Assembly: GCA_030631415.1 (NCBI GenBank)
Contig: DAOVLE010000098.1
Location: 1-17,552, forward strand
Source of the DNA: JAAEQG01 sp023133475
Lineage (GTDB): Bacteria > Planctomycetota > Phycisphaerae > UBA1845
DNA length: 17,552 nucleotides
Direction of reading: 5' to 3'
The notes beneath the pieces were generated by a model. That model saw only the letters and a program-made list of their open reading frames with translations. It had not been told where the DNA came from and ran no database searches. This document shows, piece by piece, positions 1-8,008 of the stretch (position 1 is the stretch's first letter; the number at the start of each line of letters is the position of its first letter). Position numbers and translations under genes: made by a program.

Positions 1-53
1 CCCACAAGGGGTGACGCTACATTGGGGGTCGCTCCGAACGACTAAATCGACAG
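1..53. repeat. 53-bp repeat, exact inverted copy of 8638-8690
   Basis: These 53 bases are, base for base, the reverse complement of 8638-8690. They begin CCCACAAGGGGTGACGCTAC and end in CGACAG. A diverged direct copy of the first 21 bases lies at 8714-8734. The following bases to about 88 (CCCCTTTAGCGGTGGG and ACACGAAT) resemble the neighbouring module of the composite repeat at 8575-8848. The element is probably cut by the window edge, so its true left end is unknown. Confidence 0.9.
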
Positions 54-212
54 CCCCTTTAGCGGTGGGCGACACGAATGCTTCATCCAAGCACCGCCGG
101 CCCCTGTAGAGCATCCTAACCTGCATTTCTCACGCCGCAGTCGTCATGCCGTCTTTGGCGGCATCCGGAAACGATGAAATGGCCTTTTTTCAGAACAGAG
201 GATCGCACTTCT

Positions 213-357
213 CCGCGCTAGGCCCGGCATTTATGCCGGGTAAGTGAGGCTTCATTCCACCCCCTTTCCCTTCCCCCGCCGCCGGAGGCGGCGGGGGAAG
301 GGAAAGGGGGTATTACTTCGCCTTTTCAACCCGGCATAAATGCCGGGCCTAGCGCGG
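213..357. repeat. Nested palindrome, two hairpins in one
   Basis: Outer arms 213-241 and 329-357 are perfect 29-base reverse complements (CCGCGCTAGG...). Each arm contains its own short palindrome, CCCGGCAT-TT/AA-ATGCCGGG. Between them lies a second perfect stem, 260-283 with 287-310: 24 bp closing a 3-base loop (GGA), pyrimidine-rich on one side (CCCCCTTTCCC) and purine-rich on the other. No gene is visible in 1-482. The rest of that stretch is a small hairpin near 153-170 and unremarkable sequence. The element could be a REP/BIME-like mobile palindrome or a transcription barrier upstream of the transporter. Confidence 0.9.
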
Positions 358-378
358 ATTATTCATCATACAGTCAAG

Positions 379-403
379 AAGGCGGGTGGAACCCGCCCTA
401 CAA
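379..403. repeat. GGCGGGT/ACCCGCC short palindrome
   Basis: The sequence GGCGGGTGGAACCCGCC, followed by CTACAA, forms a 7-bp stem with a GGA loop. The same unit recurs at 5249-5306 (as a pair), 11562-11585 and 14675-14698, usually with a TGTAGG tail. It behaves like a dispersed REP-type element and lies about 80 bases upstream of the first transporter gene. Confidence 0.8.
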
Positions 404-482
404 CTTGACCTGCCTGGGGAAATCGGCCACCATGACTATTCGTCAATATGGTTGAAGATTTGGTCTTGCAGAGACGGTTCGG

Positions 483-3302
483 ATGGGCACTTGGCGTTTT
501 TGGGTATCGGTGGTTGCCATTGCGGCGGTGCTGTGGTGGCTTCATCCCAAACCCGGGGCTGAACATGCCGGCGACGTTACCGAGGTGACCATCTGGTTCA
601 ACGGCCTGATCGAAGGCCGACACATCGACGTCATCGATGCCTTCGAGCGCGAGTTTCCCGAATACCGAGGGCTGATGGGCTCCAGCGCGGTGCGGACCGG
701 GCTGGAGGGCGAGGGCAACCCGCAACGGCTGATGTGTGGTATCGCCGGTGGGGTGCCGCCCGAGGCGGTCGAGTACGATCGGTTCGCCATCTGCCAATGG
801 GCGGCACGCGGGGCATTCCTCGATCTGACACCTCTCATCGAGAAGGACCTGCAACGCCTCCAGGAACACGAGCAAAAGCTAAAACAACTCAGAGAAAACC
901 AAGCCAGCCCGGCTGACATCCGGGACCTCGAGGCTAAGATCGCCCGGTTCAAGGAATTCATTATCCGCCCGGATGACTATTATCCCGCCACCTGGGAGGA
1001 GTGCAGCTACGGCGGTGGGCAGTACGGCATCCCCAACTACATGGACGACCGGGCACTGTACTACAGTGACGATCTGCTGATCCAAGCCGGCTTCGTGGAT
1101 GCCGACGGCAACCCGGTCCCGCCCGATACCTGGGAACAGGTGCTCACCAGACGGGTTGAGGTGGCCGATGCCGAAATCCGCAAACTTCGCGGCGGGCAAG
1201 ATGACAACCGCTTCTCAATCAAGTCCGCATCTGCCGGGTTTGTGGCGGCTGGGGTTCGGGAAGGCGACACCGTAGCCCATATCTCCAAGGGCGGCATGGT
1301 CACCCGCTGCCTGGTGGCTGATGTGGTGGGGCCTAATGAGATCGCCGTCCGCAGTGCCTACGCCCGCAGAAAACTGAAACTGCCAACCGGTTCGGATGAA
1401 TACATCAAAGTCTTTGACCAGGACGGTTATGCGCTAAAGCTCAGTCGCTGGAACGATGAAGGCCAAGTTAAGGTAGTCGGCTTCGAACCGCAGCATGGCA
1501 ACGGCTGGCTGTTCCACTACGGCTGGATGAACGGCGGCGAGTTCATGAGCGAAGACGGGCGGACCTGCACGCTCGACGACCCGCGCATCGTGCAAGCCCT
1601 GCAATTCACCACCGACGTGTACGACGCGATTGGCGGCGTGGCTGACGTGAATGCGTTCAAGAAGTCGTTCCAGCGGGATGCCCAGGACCCGTTCTTCCGT
1701 AATCAGATCGGCATGTTTATTCAGGGCGATTGGTTCCTCCGGGAGCTGTGCCGGTACAATCGAGATATGCGGTTCGGCACCTATCCGCCGCCGGTCCCAC
1801 AATGGCAGCTCGAAGCCGGCAACCGAAACGTCACCTGGATCGGCGGTTTTGCCTGGTGCGTCCCGTCCACCTGCCCAAAAGAGAAGCTCGAAGCCGCCTG
1901 GTGCCTGGTCAAGTTCCTATCCTCGGTCAAGGGCGGCATGGTGATGAACGAGCACGATGCCCAACGCAACCGAGCCCAGGGGCGACTCTACATCCCACGG
2001 CTCAAAGCCAACCAGAAACTCAACCAATTCCAACTCGGCACCTACGTGAGCGTCCCCGAAATGCCGGAGCGGATCCGCCAGGCCATGCAGACACATATCG
2101 ACCTGGTTCCACATGCGAAGTACAGGCCGGTTTCGCCCGCGGGGCTTAAGCTCTGGAACGGCCAAGCTGATGCCCAGGACCTTGCCTGGAACCACGGGGC
2201 GACTCCGCAGGGGGCGTTAAAGCTGAACACCGCCAAGGTGCAGCAGTCGCTGGATCATTTCTACAACCCGCCCACCGGCCCAAAGATGCGATGGGACTAC
2301 CTGGTCTGGGTGTACCTGGCACTTTTGGTGGTGATCGCGGTGTTTGTTTATTGGCGGCATCGGATCAGGCATCCTGCCACCGGCATCTATCGCCGGGAGT
2401 GGTATGCGGGCATCGCCTTTGCCGGCCCGTGGATGCTCGGGTTCATCGTGCTGGCGGGTGGCCCGATGGTGTTCTCGATAATCATGAGCGCCACCGACTA
2501 CGACGTGATCAGCCAAGCCACGTTCGTGGGCTTGGACAACTATTCCGAGATGTTCACCGACGACTGGGGCAATGTTGGCGGTGTGCGGCAGGCGTTGGGC
2601 AACACGCTGTTCATGGCCGTCGGACTGCCCATCGGCATGGTGGTCGGGCTGGCGTTGGCTATGTTGCTGGACCTGAAGGTCAAGGGCATAAGCATCTACC
2701 GGACGACGTTTTTCCTGCCCGCGATCATGCCGATGGTGGCGGCTTCGGTGTTGTGGATTTGGGTCTTCAACGCCCAGAACGGCATGTTGAACTGGATGCT
2801 CCAACTGAGCGGGATCGAGTCGCTCCTGGACAGCCTGGGGGTCCGGACGCCGATCAGTTGGCTGACCAACAAAGCCACATCCAAACCGGCGCTCATTATC
2901 ATGGCGTTGTGGTCGGCTGGTGCCAGCATGATCATCTGGCTGGCGGGTTTGAAGGAAATCCCAAAGCACCTGTACGAAGCGGCGTCGCTGGATGGAGCCG
3001 GCCCGATCCGCCGGTTCCTGATGGTGACCCTGCCGATGCTGTCTCCGTATATTTTGTTCAACCTGGTGATGGGGCTGATCCAGACGTTCCAGATTTTCAC
3101 TCAGGCGTACATCATGACGCCCAACGGCTCACCGGAGCGTTCGACGTACTTCTACGTGTACAAGCTTTTTGACGAATGTTTCTCCTTCTTCCGGTTGGGG
3201 TACGGGGCGGCGATGGCTTGGGTATTGTTCGTTATCGTGATTGTGCTGACGCTGTTTAACATGGCAGCGTCGAAAAAGTGGGTACACTACGCGGGGGACT
3301 GA
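483..3302 (+). CDS. Fused solute-binding protein / MalF-type ABC sugar permease
   Basis: This 939-residue protein joins two normally separate importer parts. Residues 5-21 are a hydrophobic N-terminal anchor. Residues 33-595 resemble a family-1 extracellular solute-binding protein (VTIWFNG start; YGIPNYMDDRALYYSDDLL; MFIQGDW). A second membrane segment (606-624) is followed by basic RHRIRH and a MalF-like permease (640-939) with the EAA loop, EAASLDGAG...TLP, at 832-851. The topology is consistent: the binding domain is outside and the EAA loop inside. The binding domain carries two extra pieces, a charged helical stretch (118-160, probable coiled coil) and a glycine/valine-rich beta-like stretch (about 241-322). 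The only usable start is ATG 483, since a stop lies in frame at 453; no clear Shine-Dalgarno is visible. Substrate unknown, presumably a sugar or sugar derivative. No ATPase is encoded nearby. Confidence 0.9.
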   Translation: MGTWRFWVSVVAIAAVLWWLHPKPGAEHAGDVTEVTIWFNGLIEGRHIDVIDAFEREFPEYRGLMGSSAVRTGLEGEGNPQRLMCGIAGGVPPEAVEYDRFAICQWAARGAFLDLTPLIEKDLQRLQEHEQKLKQLRENQASPADIRDLEAKIARFKEFIIRPDDYYPATWEECSYGGGQYGIPNYMDDRALYYSDDLLIQAGFVDADGNPVPPDTWEQVLTRRVEVADAEIRKLRGGQDDNRFSIKSASAGFVAAGVREGDTVAHISKGGMVTRCLVADVVGPNEIAVRSAYARRKLKLPTGSDEYIKVFDQDGYALKLSRWNDEGQVKVVGFEPQHGNGWLFHYGWMNGGEFMSEDGRTCTLDDPRIVQALQFTTDVYDAIGGVADVNAFKKSFQRDAQDPFFRNQIGMFIQGDWFLRELCRYNRDMRFGTYPPPVPQWQLEAGNRNVTWIGGFAWCVPSTCPKEKLEAAWCLVKFLSSVKGGMVMNEHDAQRNRAQGRLYIPRLKANQKLNQFQLGTYVSVPEMPERIRQAMQTHIDLVPHAKYRPVSPAGLKLWNGQADAQDLAWNHGATPQGALKLNTAKVQQSLDHFYNPPTGPKMRWDYLVWVYLALLVVIAVFVYWRHRIRHPATGIYRREWYAGIAFAGPWMLGFIVLAGGPMVFSIIMSATDYDVISQATFVGLDNYSEMFTDDWGNVGGVRQALGNTLFMAVGLPIGMVVGLALAMLLDLKVKGISIYRTTFFLPAIMPMVAASVLWIWVFNAQNGMLNWMLQLSGIESLLDSLGVRTPISWLTNKATSKPALIIMALWSAGASMIIWLAGLKEIPKHLYEAASLDGAGPIRRFLMVTLPMLSPYILFNLVMGLIQTFQIFTQAYIMTPNGSPERSTYFYVYKLFDECFSFFRLGYGAAMAWVLFVIVIVLTLFNMAASKKWVHYAGD

Positions 3303-3326
3303 GAGAGAATGGAGAAAACAGTCCCC

Positions 3327-3515
3327 TGTAGGGTGGGTGGAGCTTCGCGGAGCGAAGCGCAACCCACCACGCCGCTTAATAAGTCCAATGTCCAACATCA
3401 GAGACCAGCGGGACTTTGGACCTTGGACCTTGGGCCTTGGACCTTGGACTTTGGACCTTGGACTCGCTTGGTTGGTGGGTTCCACCTGCCTGCGGCAGGT
3501 TCCACCCACCCTACG
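3327..3515. repeat. Paired REP-like element between transporter genes
   Basis: The left end TGTAGGGTGGGTGGA is mirrored by the right end TCCACCCACCCTACG. Just inside each end is a perfect 7-bp hairpin with a 3-base loop: GCTTCGC-GGA-GCGAAGC on the left and ACCTGCC-TGC-GGCAGGT on the right. A second copy with the same ends but a different core lies at 10172-10283. The element fills nearly all of the gap between the two transporter genes and ends 18 bases before the second start codon. Confidence 0.85.
3411..3466 (+). repeat. Tandem 7-bp repeat (GGACCTT)
   Basis: Eight consecutive heptamers of the form GGAC(C/T)TT or GGGCCTT fill the core of the paired palindromic element, the last one degenerate (GGACTCG). 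The heptameric period makes it a microsatellite liable to slippage. It is noncoding. Confidence 0.9.
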
Positions 3516-3532
3516 CTTGATAGCTTCTAACC

Positions 3533-5242
3533 ATGGACCGTAAACGGCCGATCTGGAAATCCTTGCTGCTTCATGCCGTGCTGATTGGCGGGTCGGTGGT
3601 TTTTGCGCTGCCCTATTTCTGGCTGGTCGGGACAAGCTGGAAACTCGATAAGGAGGTTCAGTCAGCCAAGATCACCATCCTCCCGCAAAAACCGATTCCC
3701 CGAGCGGTCAGCCCATACCTCGACGAACGACAATTCATCGACATCGAAAAACCCGAAGACGTAGGGCGACACCGTTGGAAGCAGTGGATGCGCACGGCAC
3801 TCGAGGAAGAGGTTGGGAAGGTTGTTGACGCCTGGCTGGACTCGACCCCAGACGATCGCGTCAAACCGCTGGACCAGCCGGTGGTGCGCCGCGAGTTGAT
3901 CCAGGGGCTGTATAAGCGACTTCGCACTCTGCTGCCGTACGAGACGTGGCAGGCTGAGGAGTTGACGTTCCGGCGGGCTGTCGCTACGACGTTCAAGCCG
4001 GAGTTCGTCCGCGAGGCGTTCGAGCAGTCATATCGGTATCTGGCTTTGGGCAAGGTGCTGCTCAAGGACCGCAACTTCAAGATTTACGACCTGACCAGCC
4101 AAAGGCAGATCGAGGGACTCTGGAAGATCGAGTCGGGGCCGGTGAGCATCGAGCCGCGAACCGAAGCCAGCCGCCCGATCGGCGTTTTGCACTACAACTT
4201 CTCGCAAGGTGAGGCCTTCGAGTTGTCGGCGTTGCTCGATCTGCCGATTGACTATAGCGAGTTCAAGCGTCTGTCGCTGAGCTTCCGGCGGGACCAGACC
4301 TGGCACGAGTTGCGAGTATGGGTGGAGATGGACGGCTGCCTGCTCAAGTCCGCCTCGCCCAAGTACATCGGCGAGGACACCTGGTGGGAGGTCAACCTCC
4401 AAAAGCCCAGCTCCGACGATACGCGCATGACCGCCAGACGCTATATCCTGCTCGAAGAAGTCGAGCGGGACTCCCGCTACAATCACCGTAACGCTAAGGG
4501 TGAACCGCAGATAAAGCTCCGTGTGCGGTTTTCGCGCAGCTCCCAGCCGGAGGCCTATTGGGCCAAGGGGACCGAGAACTACCGCAAAGCCTTCGAGGAG
4601 GTTCCCTTCTGGCAGTATTTCAAGACGAGTTGTTTTTTGGTGATCGTCAACATTTTGGGGACGGCGTTGAGTTGTTCGCTGGTGGCGTTTGCCTTTGCCC
4701 GGCTCATTTGGCCTGGGCGGGATTTCTGTTTCATCCTGGTTTTGGCGACCTTGATGATCCCGCCGCAGATCACCATGATCCCGTCGTTTGTGATTTACAA
4801 GTATCTGGGGTGGTATAACACGCTGGCTCCGCTGTGGGTGCCCAACTGTCTGGCGGTCAATGCTTTTGCCATTTTCCTGCTGCGGCAGGCGATGAAGGGG
4901 ATTCCACGTGATCTGGAAGAGGCCGCCAAGATCGACGGTTGCGGCTGGTTTCGGATTTACTGGAGCATCGCATTGCCGCTGATGCGCCCGGCCATCGCCG
5001 CGATTTCCATTTTCACCTTCATGTTCGTCTGGAACGACTTCATGGGGCCGCTGATCTACGTGAACGACCAGCGGCTTTACCCGCTCGCCCTGGGCCTGTT
5101 CAGCTTTTTGGCTGGGCGAGAGAACCAGTTCACGCTCATCATGGCTGGTTCGATGATTATGACCGTTCCGGTGATTCTGACGTTTTTCTTCGCCCAGCGT
5201 CACTTCATCCAAGGCGTGACCATGACCGGCATGAAGAACTGA
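3533..5242 (+). CDS. MalG-type ABC sugar permease with large extracytoplasmic insertion
   Basis: The protein has 569 residues, about twice the usual 270-300 for MalG-like permeases. Residues 12-33 are the normal first membrane segment. The normal family sequence resumes near 350 (NYRKAFEEVPFWQYFKTS), followed by about five membrane segments, with the EAA loop at 463-482 (EAAKIDG...LP) and a typical tail (GVTMTGMKN). The intervening roughly 60-345 is predicted to be outside the membrane: first helical (64-180), then a beta-rich part (about 195-335) that looks like a jelly-roll carbohydrate-binding fold, with aromatic residues at W257 and W284-W285. That fold is an inference. ATG 3533 is the only start, because a TAG lies in frame at 3521; no Shine-Dalgarno is visible. 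It almost certainly pairs with the upstream fused permease. Confidence 0.9.
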   Translation: MDRKRPIWKSLLLHAVLIGGSVVFALPYFWLVGTSWKLDKEVQSAKITILPQKPIPRAVSPYLDERQFIDIEKPEDVGRHRWKQWMRTALEEEVGKVVDAWLDSTPDDRVKPLDQPVVRRELIQGLYKRLRTLLPYETWQAEELTFRRAVATTFKPEFVREAFEQSYRYLALGKVLLKDRNFKIYDLTSQRQIEGLWKIESGPVSIEPRTEASRPIGVLHYNFSQGEAFELSALLDLPIDYSEFKRLSLSFRRDQTWHELRVWVEMDGCLLKSASPKYIGEDTWWEVNLQKPSSDDTRMTARRYILLEEVERDSRYNHRNAKGEPQIKLRVRFSRSSQPEAYWAKGTENYRKAFEEVPFWQYFKTSCFLVIVNILGTALSCSLVAFAFARLIWPGRDFCFILVLATLMIPPQITMIPSFVIYKYLGWYNTLAPLWVPNCLAVNAFAIFLLRQAMKGIPRDLEEAAKIDGCGWFRIYWSIALPLMRPAIAAISIFTFMFVWNDFMGPLIYVNDQRLYPLALGLFSFLAGRENQFTLIMAGSMIMTVPVILTFFFAQRHFIQGVTMTGMKN

Positions 5243-5248
5243 CCGCTT

Positions 5249-5306
5249 GTAGGGCGGGTTTTACCCGCCTTCTTGGCACGGTACGGCGGGTGGAACCCGT
5301 CCTACA
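5249..5306. repeat. Inverted pair of GGCGGGT palindromes after the transporter genes
   Basis: TGTAGGGCGGGTTTTACCCGCC at 5249 is followed by GGCGGGTGGAACCCGTCCTACA ending at 5306. Each half is a hairpin, and the outer ends are inverted (TGTAGGGCGGGTT against AACCCGTCCTACA), so the whole can fold as one larger stem. It begins 7 bases after the stop of the MalG-like gene and could act as a transcript 3' barrier, although no T-run follows. Confidence 0.8.
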
Positions 5307-5338
5307 CCTGAGTCCTCTCGTCCCTGTTGCCTGTTGCC

Positions 5339-5367
5339 TTGAATTATAAGCAAACTGAGCTTATGGT
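5339..5367 (+). promoter_or_regulatory. Candidate sigma70-type promoter for the exoribonuclease-gcvPA pair
   Basis: TTGAAT (5339-5344) and TATGGT (5362-5367) are separated by 17 bases. Each matches four of six consensus positions. Transcription would start near 5374, leaving a leader of about 26 nt with AGGGG (5389-5393) placed 6 bases before the ATG at 5400. Confidence 0.4.
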
Positions 5368-5399
5368 AACGTCAGATTTGACAACGATAGGGGACGCTT

Positions 5400-6386
5400 A
5401 TGGCGCGACGTTACATCGGCGAGATGAGACCTGGCGAGTATATCGAGGATCAGGTTTTTCTTATTGCTTCCAAGGACTTACGTACCACCACACAGGGCAG
5501 CCTGTACATCCACGCCGTCCTTGTGGACCGCACCGGGCAAGTGCCGGCGCGGGTTTGGCAGGCATCCGAGGAGATGTTCAATACCATCCCCGAGGGCGGG
5601 TTCGCCCGATTCAAGGGGCGCACCGAAAACTATAAGGGCTCCCTCCAATTCATCATCGAAGCCATCCGCCCCATAAAAGCCGACGACGTCGAACTCTCCG
5701 AATTCCTGCCCCGCACCGATCAGGACATCGATAAGATGTGGGCCAGAACCATCGATATCCTCAAACGCATCCAGCATCCCGATCTACGTCGGCTGGTGGA
5801 CAAGTTTTTGGCTGACGAGGAGTTGATGCGGCGGTTCCGCACCGCTCCGGCAGCCATCACCCTGCATCATTCGTACATCGGCGGCTTGCTCGAGCACACG
5901 CTCAACCTGCTCGAGATGGCATTGCTGGTCATACCCCGCTATCCGGAACTGAGCCCGGACCTGATGCTGACCGGTATCTTCCTGCACGACATGGGCAAAA
6001 CCGCCGAGCTGAGCTACCAGACCAACTTCAGCTACACCGACCCGGGCCAACTGATGGGCCACATCGTCCAGGCGACTCTGTGGATCGAAAAGAAGTGCGA
6101 ATTGGTCGAGGCGGACACCGGAAAACTCTTCCCCGACCAGCTCAAGTGGGTCCTCCAGCACCTCATCCTTTCGCACCATGGAAAGTACGAGTTCGGCAGC
6201 CCTAAACTGCCGGCGATCCCCGAAGCCATCGCCATCCACCATCTGGACAATCTCGATGCGAAGGTCAAGATATACCTGACCGAGATCGAGAAGGACCGCG
6301 ATCCCCAAAGCAATTGGTCAAATTACAATCGGGTCCTCGAAACCAAAGTCTACAAGGTGGACGTAACCAACCATCGTTCGACATGA
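5400..6386 (+). CDS. yhaM: YhaM-type 3'-5' exoribonuclease (OB-fold + HD domain)
   Basis: This 328-residue protein has an N-terminal OB-fold nucleic-acid-binding domain (about 14-93, with the VPARVW and FARFKGR strands) and an HD phosphohydrolase domain (about 150-300). The visible metal ligands are His166 in GGLLEHT, the His196-Asp197 pair in FLHDMGK, His221, His259-His260 and Asp283 in HHLDNLDAK. This matches the B. subtilis YhaM/CBF1 family, cytoplasmic nucleases that trim RNA and single-stranded DNA from the 3' end. Length is typical (about 310-330). The start at 5400 is supported by AGGGG 6 bases upstream. gcvPA follows after 12 bases, so the two are probably cotranscribed, though no functional link is known. 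Confidence 0.9.
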   Translation: MARRYIGEMRPGEYIEDQVFLIASKDLRTTTQGSLYIHAVLVDRTGQVPARVWQASEEMFNTIPEGGFARFKGRTENYKGSLQFIIEAIRPIKADDVELSEFLPRTDQDIDKMWARTIDILKRIQHPDLRRLVDKFLADEELMRRFRTAPAAITLHHSYIGGLLEHTLNLLEMALLVIPRYPELSPDLMLTGIFLHDMGKTAELSYQTNFSYTDPGQLMGHIVQATLWIEKKCELVEADTGKLFPDQLKWVLQHLILSHHGKYEFGSPKLPAIPEAIAIHHLDNLDAKVKIYLTEIEKDRDPQSNWSNYNRVLETKVYKVDVTNHRST

Positions 6387-6398
6387 GAAGTTTCATCC

Positions 6399-7739
6399 AT
6401 GAACTACACACAGCTTTCTGATACGCAGGTCGAGCACATGCTCAAGACCATCGGCACCGGGTCTGTCGAAGAGCTTTTCTCGCGTATCCCCCGGCAGCAG
6501 CGTCTCGATCATCCGCTCGAGATTCCCGCGGGTGTTTCGGAGATGGAGTTGTTGGCTGATTTACGCTCGTTGGCTGGGCGGAACAAGACCTGTGACGACC
6601 TGGTTTGCTTCCTGGGCGCCGGCGCCTATGACCACTTTATCCCGACGATCGTGGACCATTTAGCCATGCGCGGCGAGTTCCGCACAGCCTACACACCTTA
6701 CCAGGCAGAAGCCAGCCAAGGGGCACTCCAGGCATTCTACGAATACCAGACCATGATCTGCCGGTTGACCGGTATGAAGGTGGCCAACGCCTCGCTTTAC
6801 GAGCAGACCACTGCTGTGGCGGAAGCGGTGCTGATGGCGTCTGCGATCACCCGCCGCACGAGTGTGGTGATCTCCGGAGTCACCCACCCGGAGACACGAG
6901 CTGTACTGCGAACCTATCTCGGCGAGCGCGATTTTGGGCAGGTCGAGGTCGGCTGTCGAGAGGGCACGACGCACCTGGGAACGCTCAAATCCGCCGTGGG
7001 GCAATCGACCGCCGCGGTGGTGGTGCAGTGGCCCAACTTCCTAGGCCACCTCGAACCGCTCGACGAGATCATCAAGATTGCCCACGACGCCGGGGCACTG
7101 GCGGTTGTGTGTGCCGATCCGATTGCCTGTGCTCTGCTCAAACCACCGGGTGACTACGGAGCCGACATCGTGGTGGGCGAGGGCCAGGCGTTGGGCATTC
7201 CGCTTTCGTATGGCGGGCCTTACTTGGGTTTCTTCGCCTGCCGCGAGAAGTTTTTGCGTAAGATGCCCGGGCGCGTGGTCAGCGAGGCTCGCGACGTGGA
7301 CGGGCGCCGCAGCTTTTGCCTGGTTCTGCAAACCCGCGAGCAGCACATCCGCCGCGAGAAAGCCACCAGCAACGTCTGCACGAATCAAGGGTTGATGGCT
7401 TTGCGGGCGGCGGTGCACCTGGCGGCGATGGGCAAGCAGGGGCTGGCGGAGGCGGCGGCGCAATGTTTGGACAAGTCCCACTATGCCGCCGGCCGAATCG
7501 CCGGGTTGGATGGATTCCAATTGCGTTTCGCCGCCCCGTTTTTCAAGGAATTTGTGGTGCAGACCGACCGCGACGTCGAGCAGGTGTTGAAGCATTGCCG
7601 CACCAGGAACATTCTGGCCGGCGTCCCTCTGCACCAATGGTATCAGGATATGAAGGATTGCTTTGTGGTGGCGGTTACCGAGAAGCGCACCAGGAAGGAA
7701 ATCGACGCACTGGTCGACGCACTGGGTGAGCTGAATTGA
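6399..7739 (+). CDS. gcvPA: Glycine dehydrogenase (decarboxylating) subunit 1, P-protein alpha
   Basis: This 446-residue protein is the N-terminal half of the glycine cleavage system P-protein in its split form. Family landmarks are LGAGAYDHFIP, YTPYQAEASQGALQAFYEYQ, the ASLYEQTTA region and FLARK-like positions around QTREQHIRREKATSNVCTNQ. With GcvPB it decarboxylates glycine and passes the aminomethyl group to lipoyl-GcvH. The PLP lysine belongs to GcvPB, so this subunit alone is inactive. No gcvPB, gcvH or gcvT follows; they must be elsewhere if the pathway works. Length is normal (about 440-450). The start is preceded by a weak GAGAAG, and the gene lies 12 bases after the exoribonuclease stop. 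Confidence 0.92.
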   Translation: MNYTQLSDTQVEHMLKTIGTGSVEELFSRIPRQQRLDHPLEIPAGVSEMELLADLRSLAGRNKTCDDLVCFLGAGAYDHFIPTIVDHLAMRGEFRTAYTPYQAEASQGALQAFYEYQTMICRLTGMKVANASLYEQTTAVAEAVLMASAITRRTSVVISGVTHPETRAVLRTYLGERDFGQVEVGCREGTTHLGTLKSAVGQSTAAVVVQWPNFLGHLEPLDEIIKIAHDAGALAVVCADPIACALLKPPGDYGADIVVGEGQALGIPLSYGGPYLGFFACREKFLRKMPGRVVSEARDVDGRRSFCLVLQTREQHIRREKATSNVCTNQGLMALRAAVHLAAMGKQGLAEAAAQCLDKSHYAAGRIAGLDGFQLRFAAPFFKEFVVQTDRDVEQVLKHCRTRNILAGVPLHQWYQDMKDCFVVAVTEKRTRKEIDALVDALGELN

Positions 7740-7976
7740 AAATTGAAAATGGAAAATGGAAAATGCTGACTTGGCAACGTTTTCAGTTCTTCACGCTCCA
7801 TCTTTCACGCTCTTCTTCGGGTCGCCGCTAAACGCTGCGGATTTGTCGCCGCTAAACGTTGCGGATTGTCGCCGCCAAATACCCCGGCGCCGTTGCGAGC
7901 GCCCACATTCTCCATTCATCACGCTTCCCATCCCCCCATTTTTAATTTTTAATTTTCCATTTTCCGCAGTGAATTA
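7740..7976. repeat. Dispersed repeat with GAAAATGG ends and a GCCGCTAAACG core, copy 1
   Basis: Immediately after the gcvPA stop, short A-rich units (GAAAATT, GAAAATGG) run to about 7764. The far end (7950-7970) is their approximate inverse (TTTTTAATTTTTAATTTTCC). Between them is a core with TTCACGCTC and GCCGCTAAACGCTGCGGA, GCCGCTAAACGTTGCGGA. A second copy of the same layout is at 14654-14855. The small open frame through this stretch (7756-7977) is a translation of the repeat and is not called as a gene. No other feature is seen between 7740 and 8008. Confidence 0.75.
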
Positions 7977-8008
7977 GATGCGATCGCGCTGAAGTTTGTG
8001 GTGTCCAT

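Noticed and set aside
4028..5212. A 394-codon minus-strand open frame opposite the MalG-like permease
   Set aside because: The composition (His/Gln/Arg-rich) is typical of an antisense shadow in GC-rich DNA.
5249..5306. Rho-independent terminator after the transporter genes
   Set aside because: The hairpins are strong but no T-run follows, and the same sequence occurs in upstream regions (379, 11562), so it is listed as a repeat.
7756..7977. A 73-codon open frame after gcvPA
   Set aside because: It is a translation of a dispersed repeat. The same peptide string (PLNAADLSPLN) appears at the other repeat copy near 14760.
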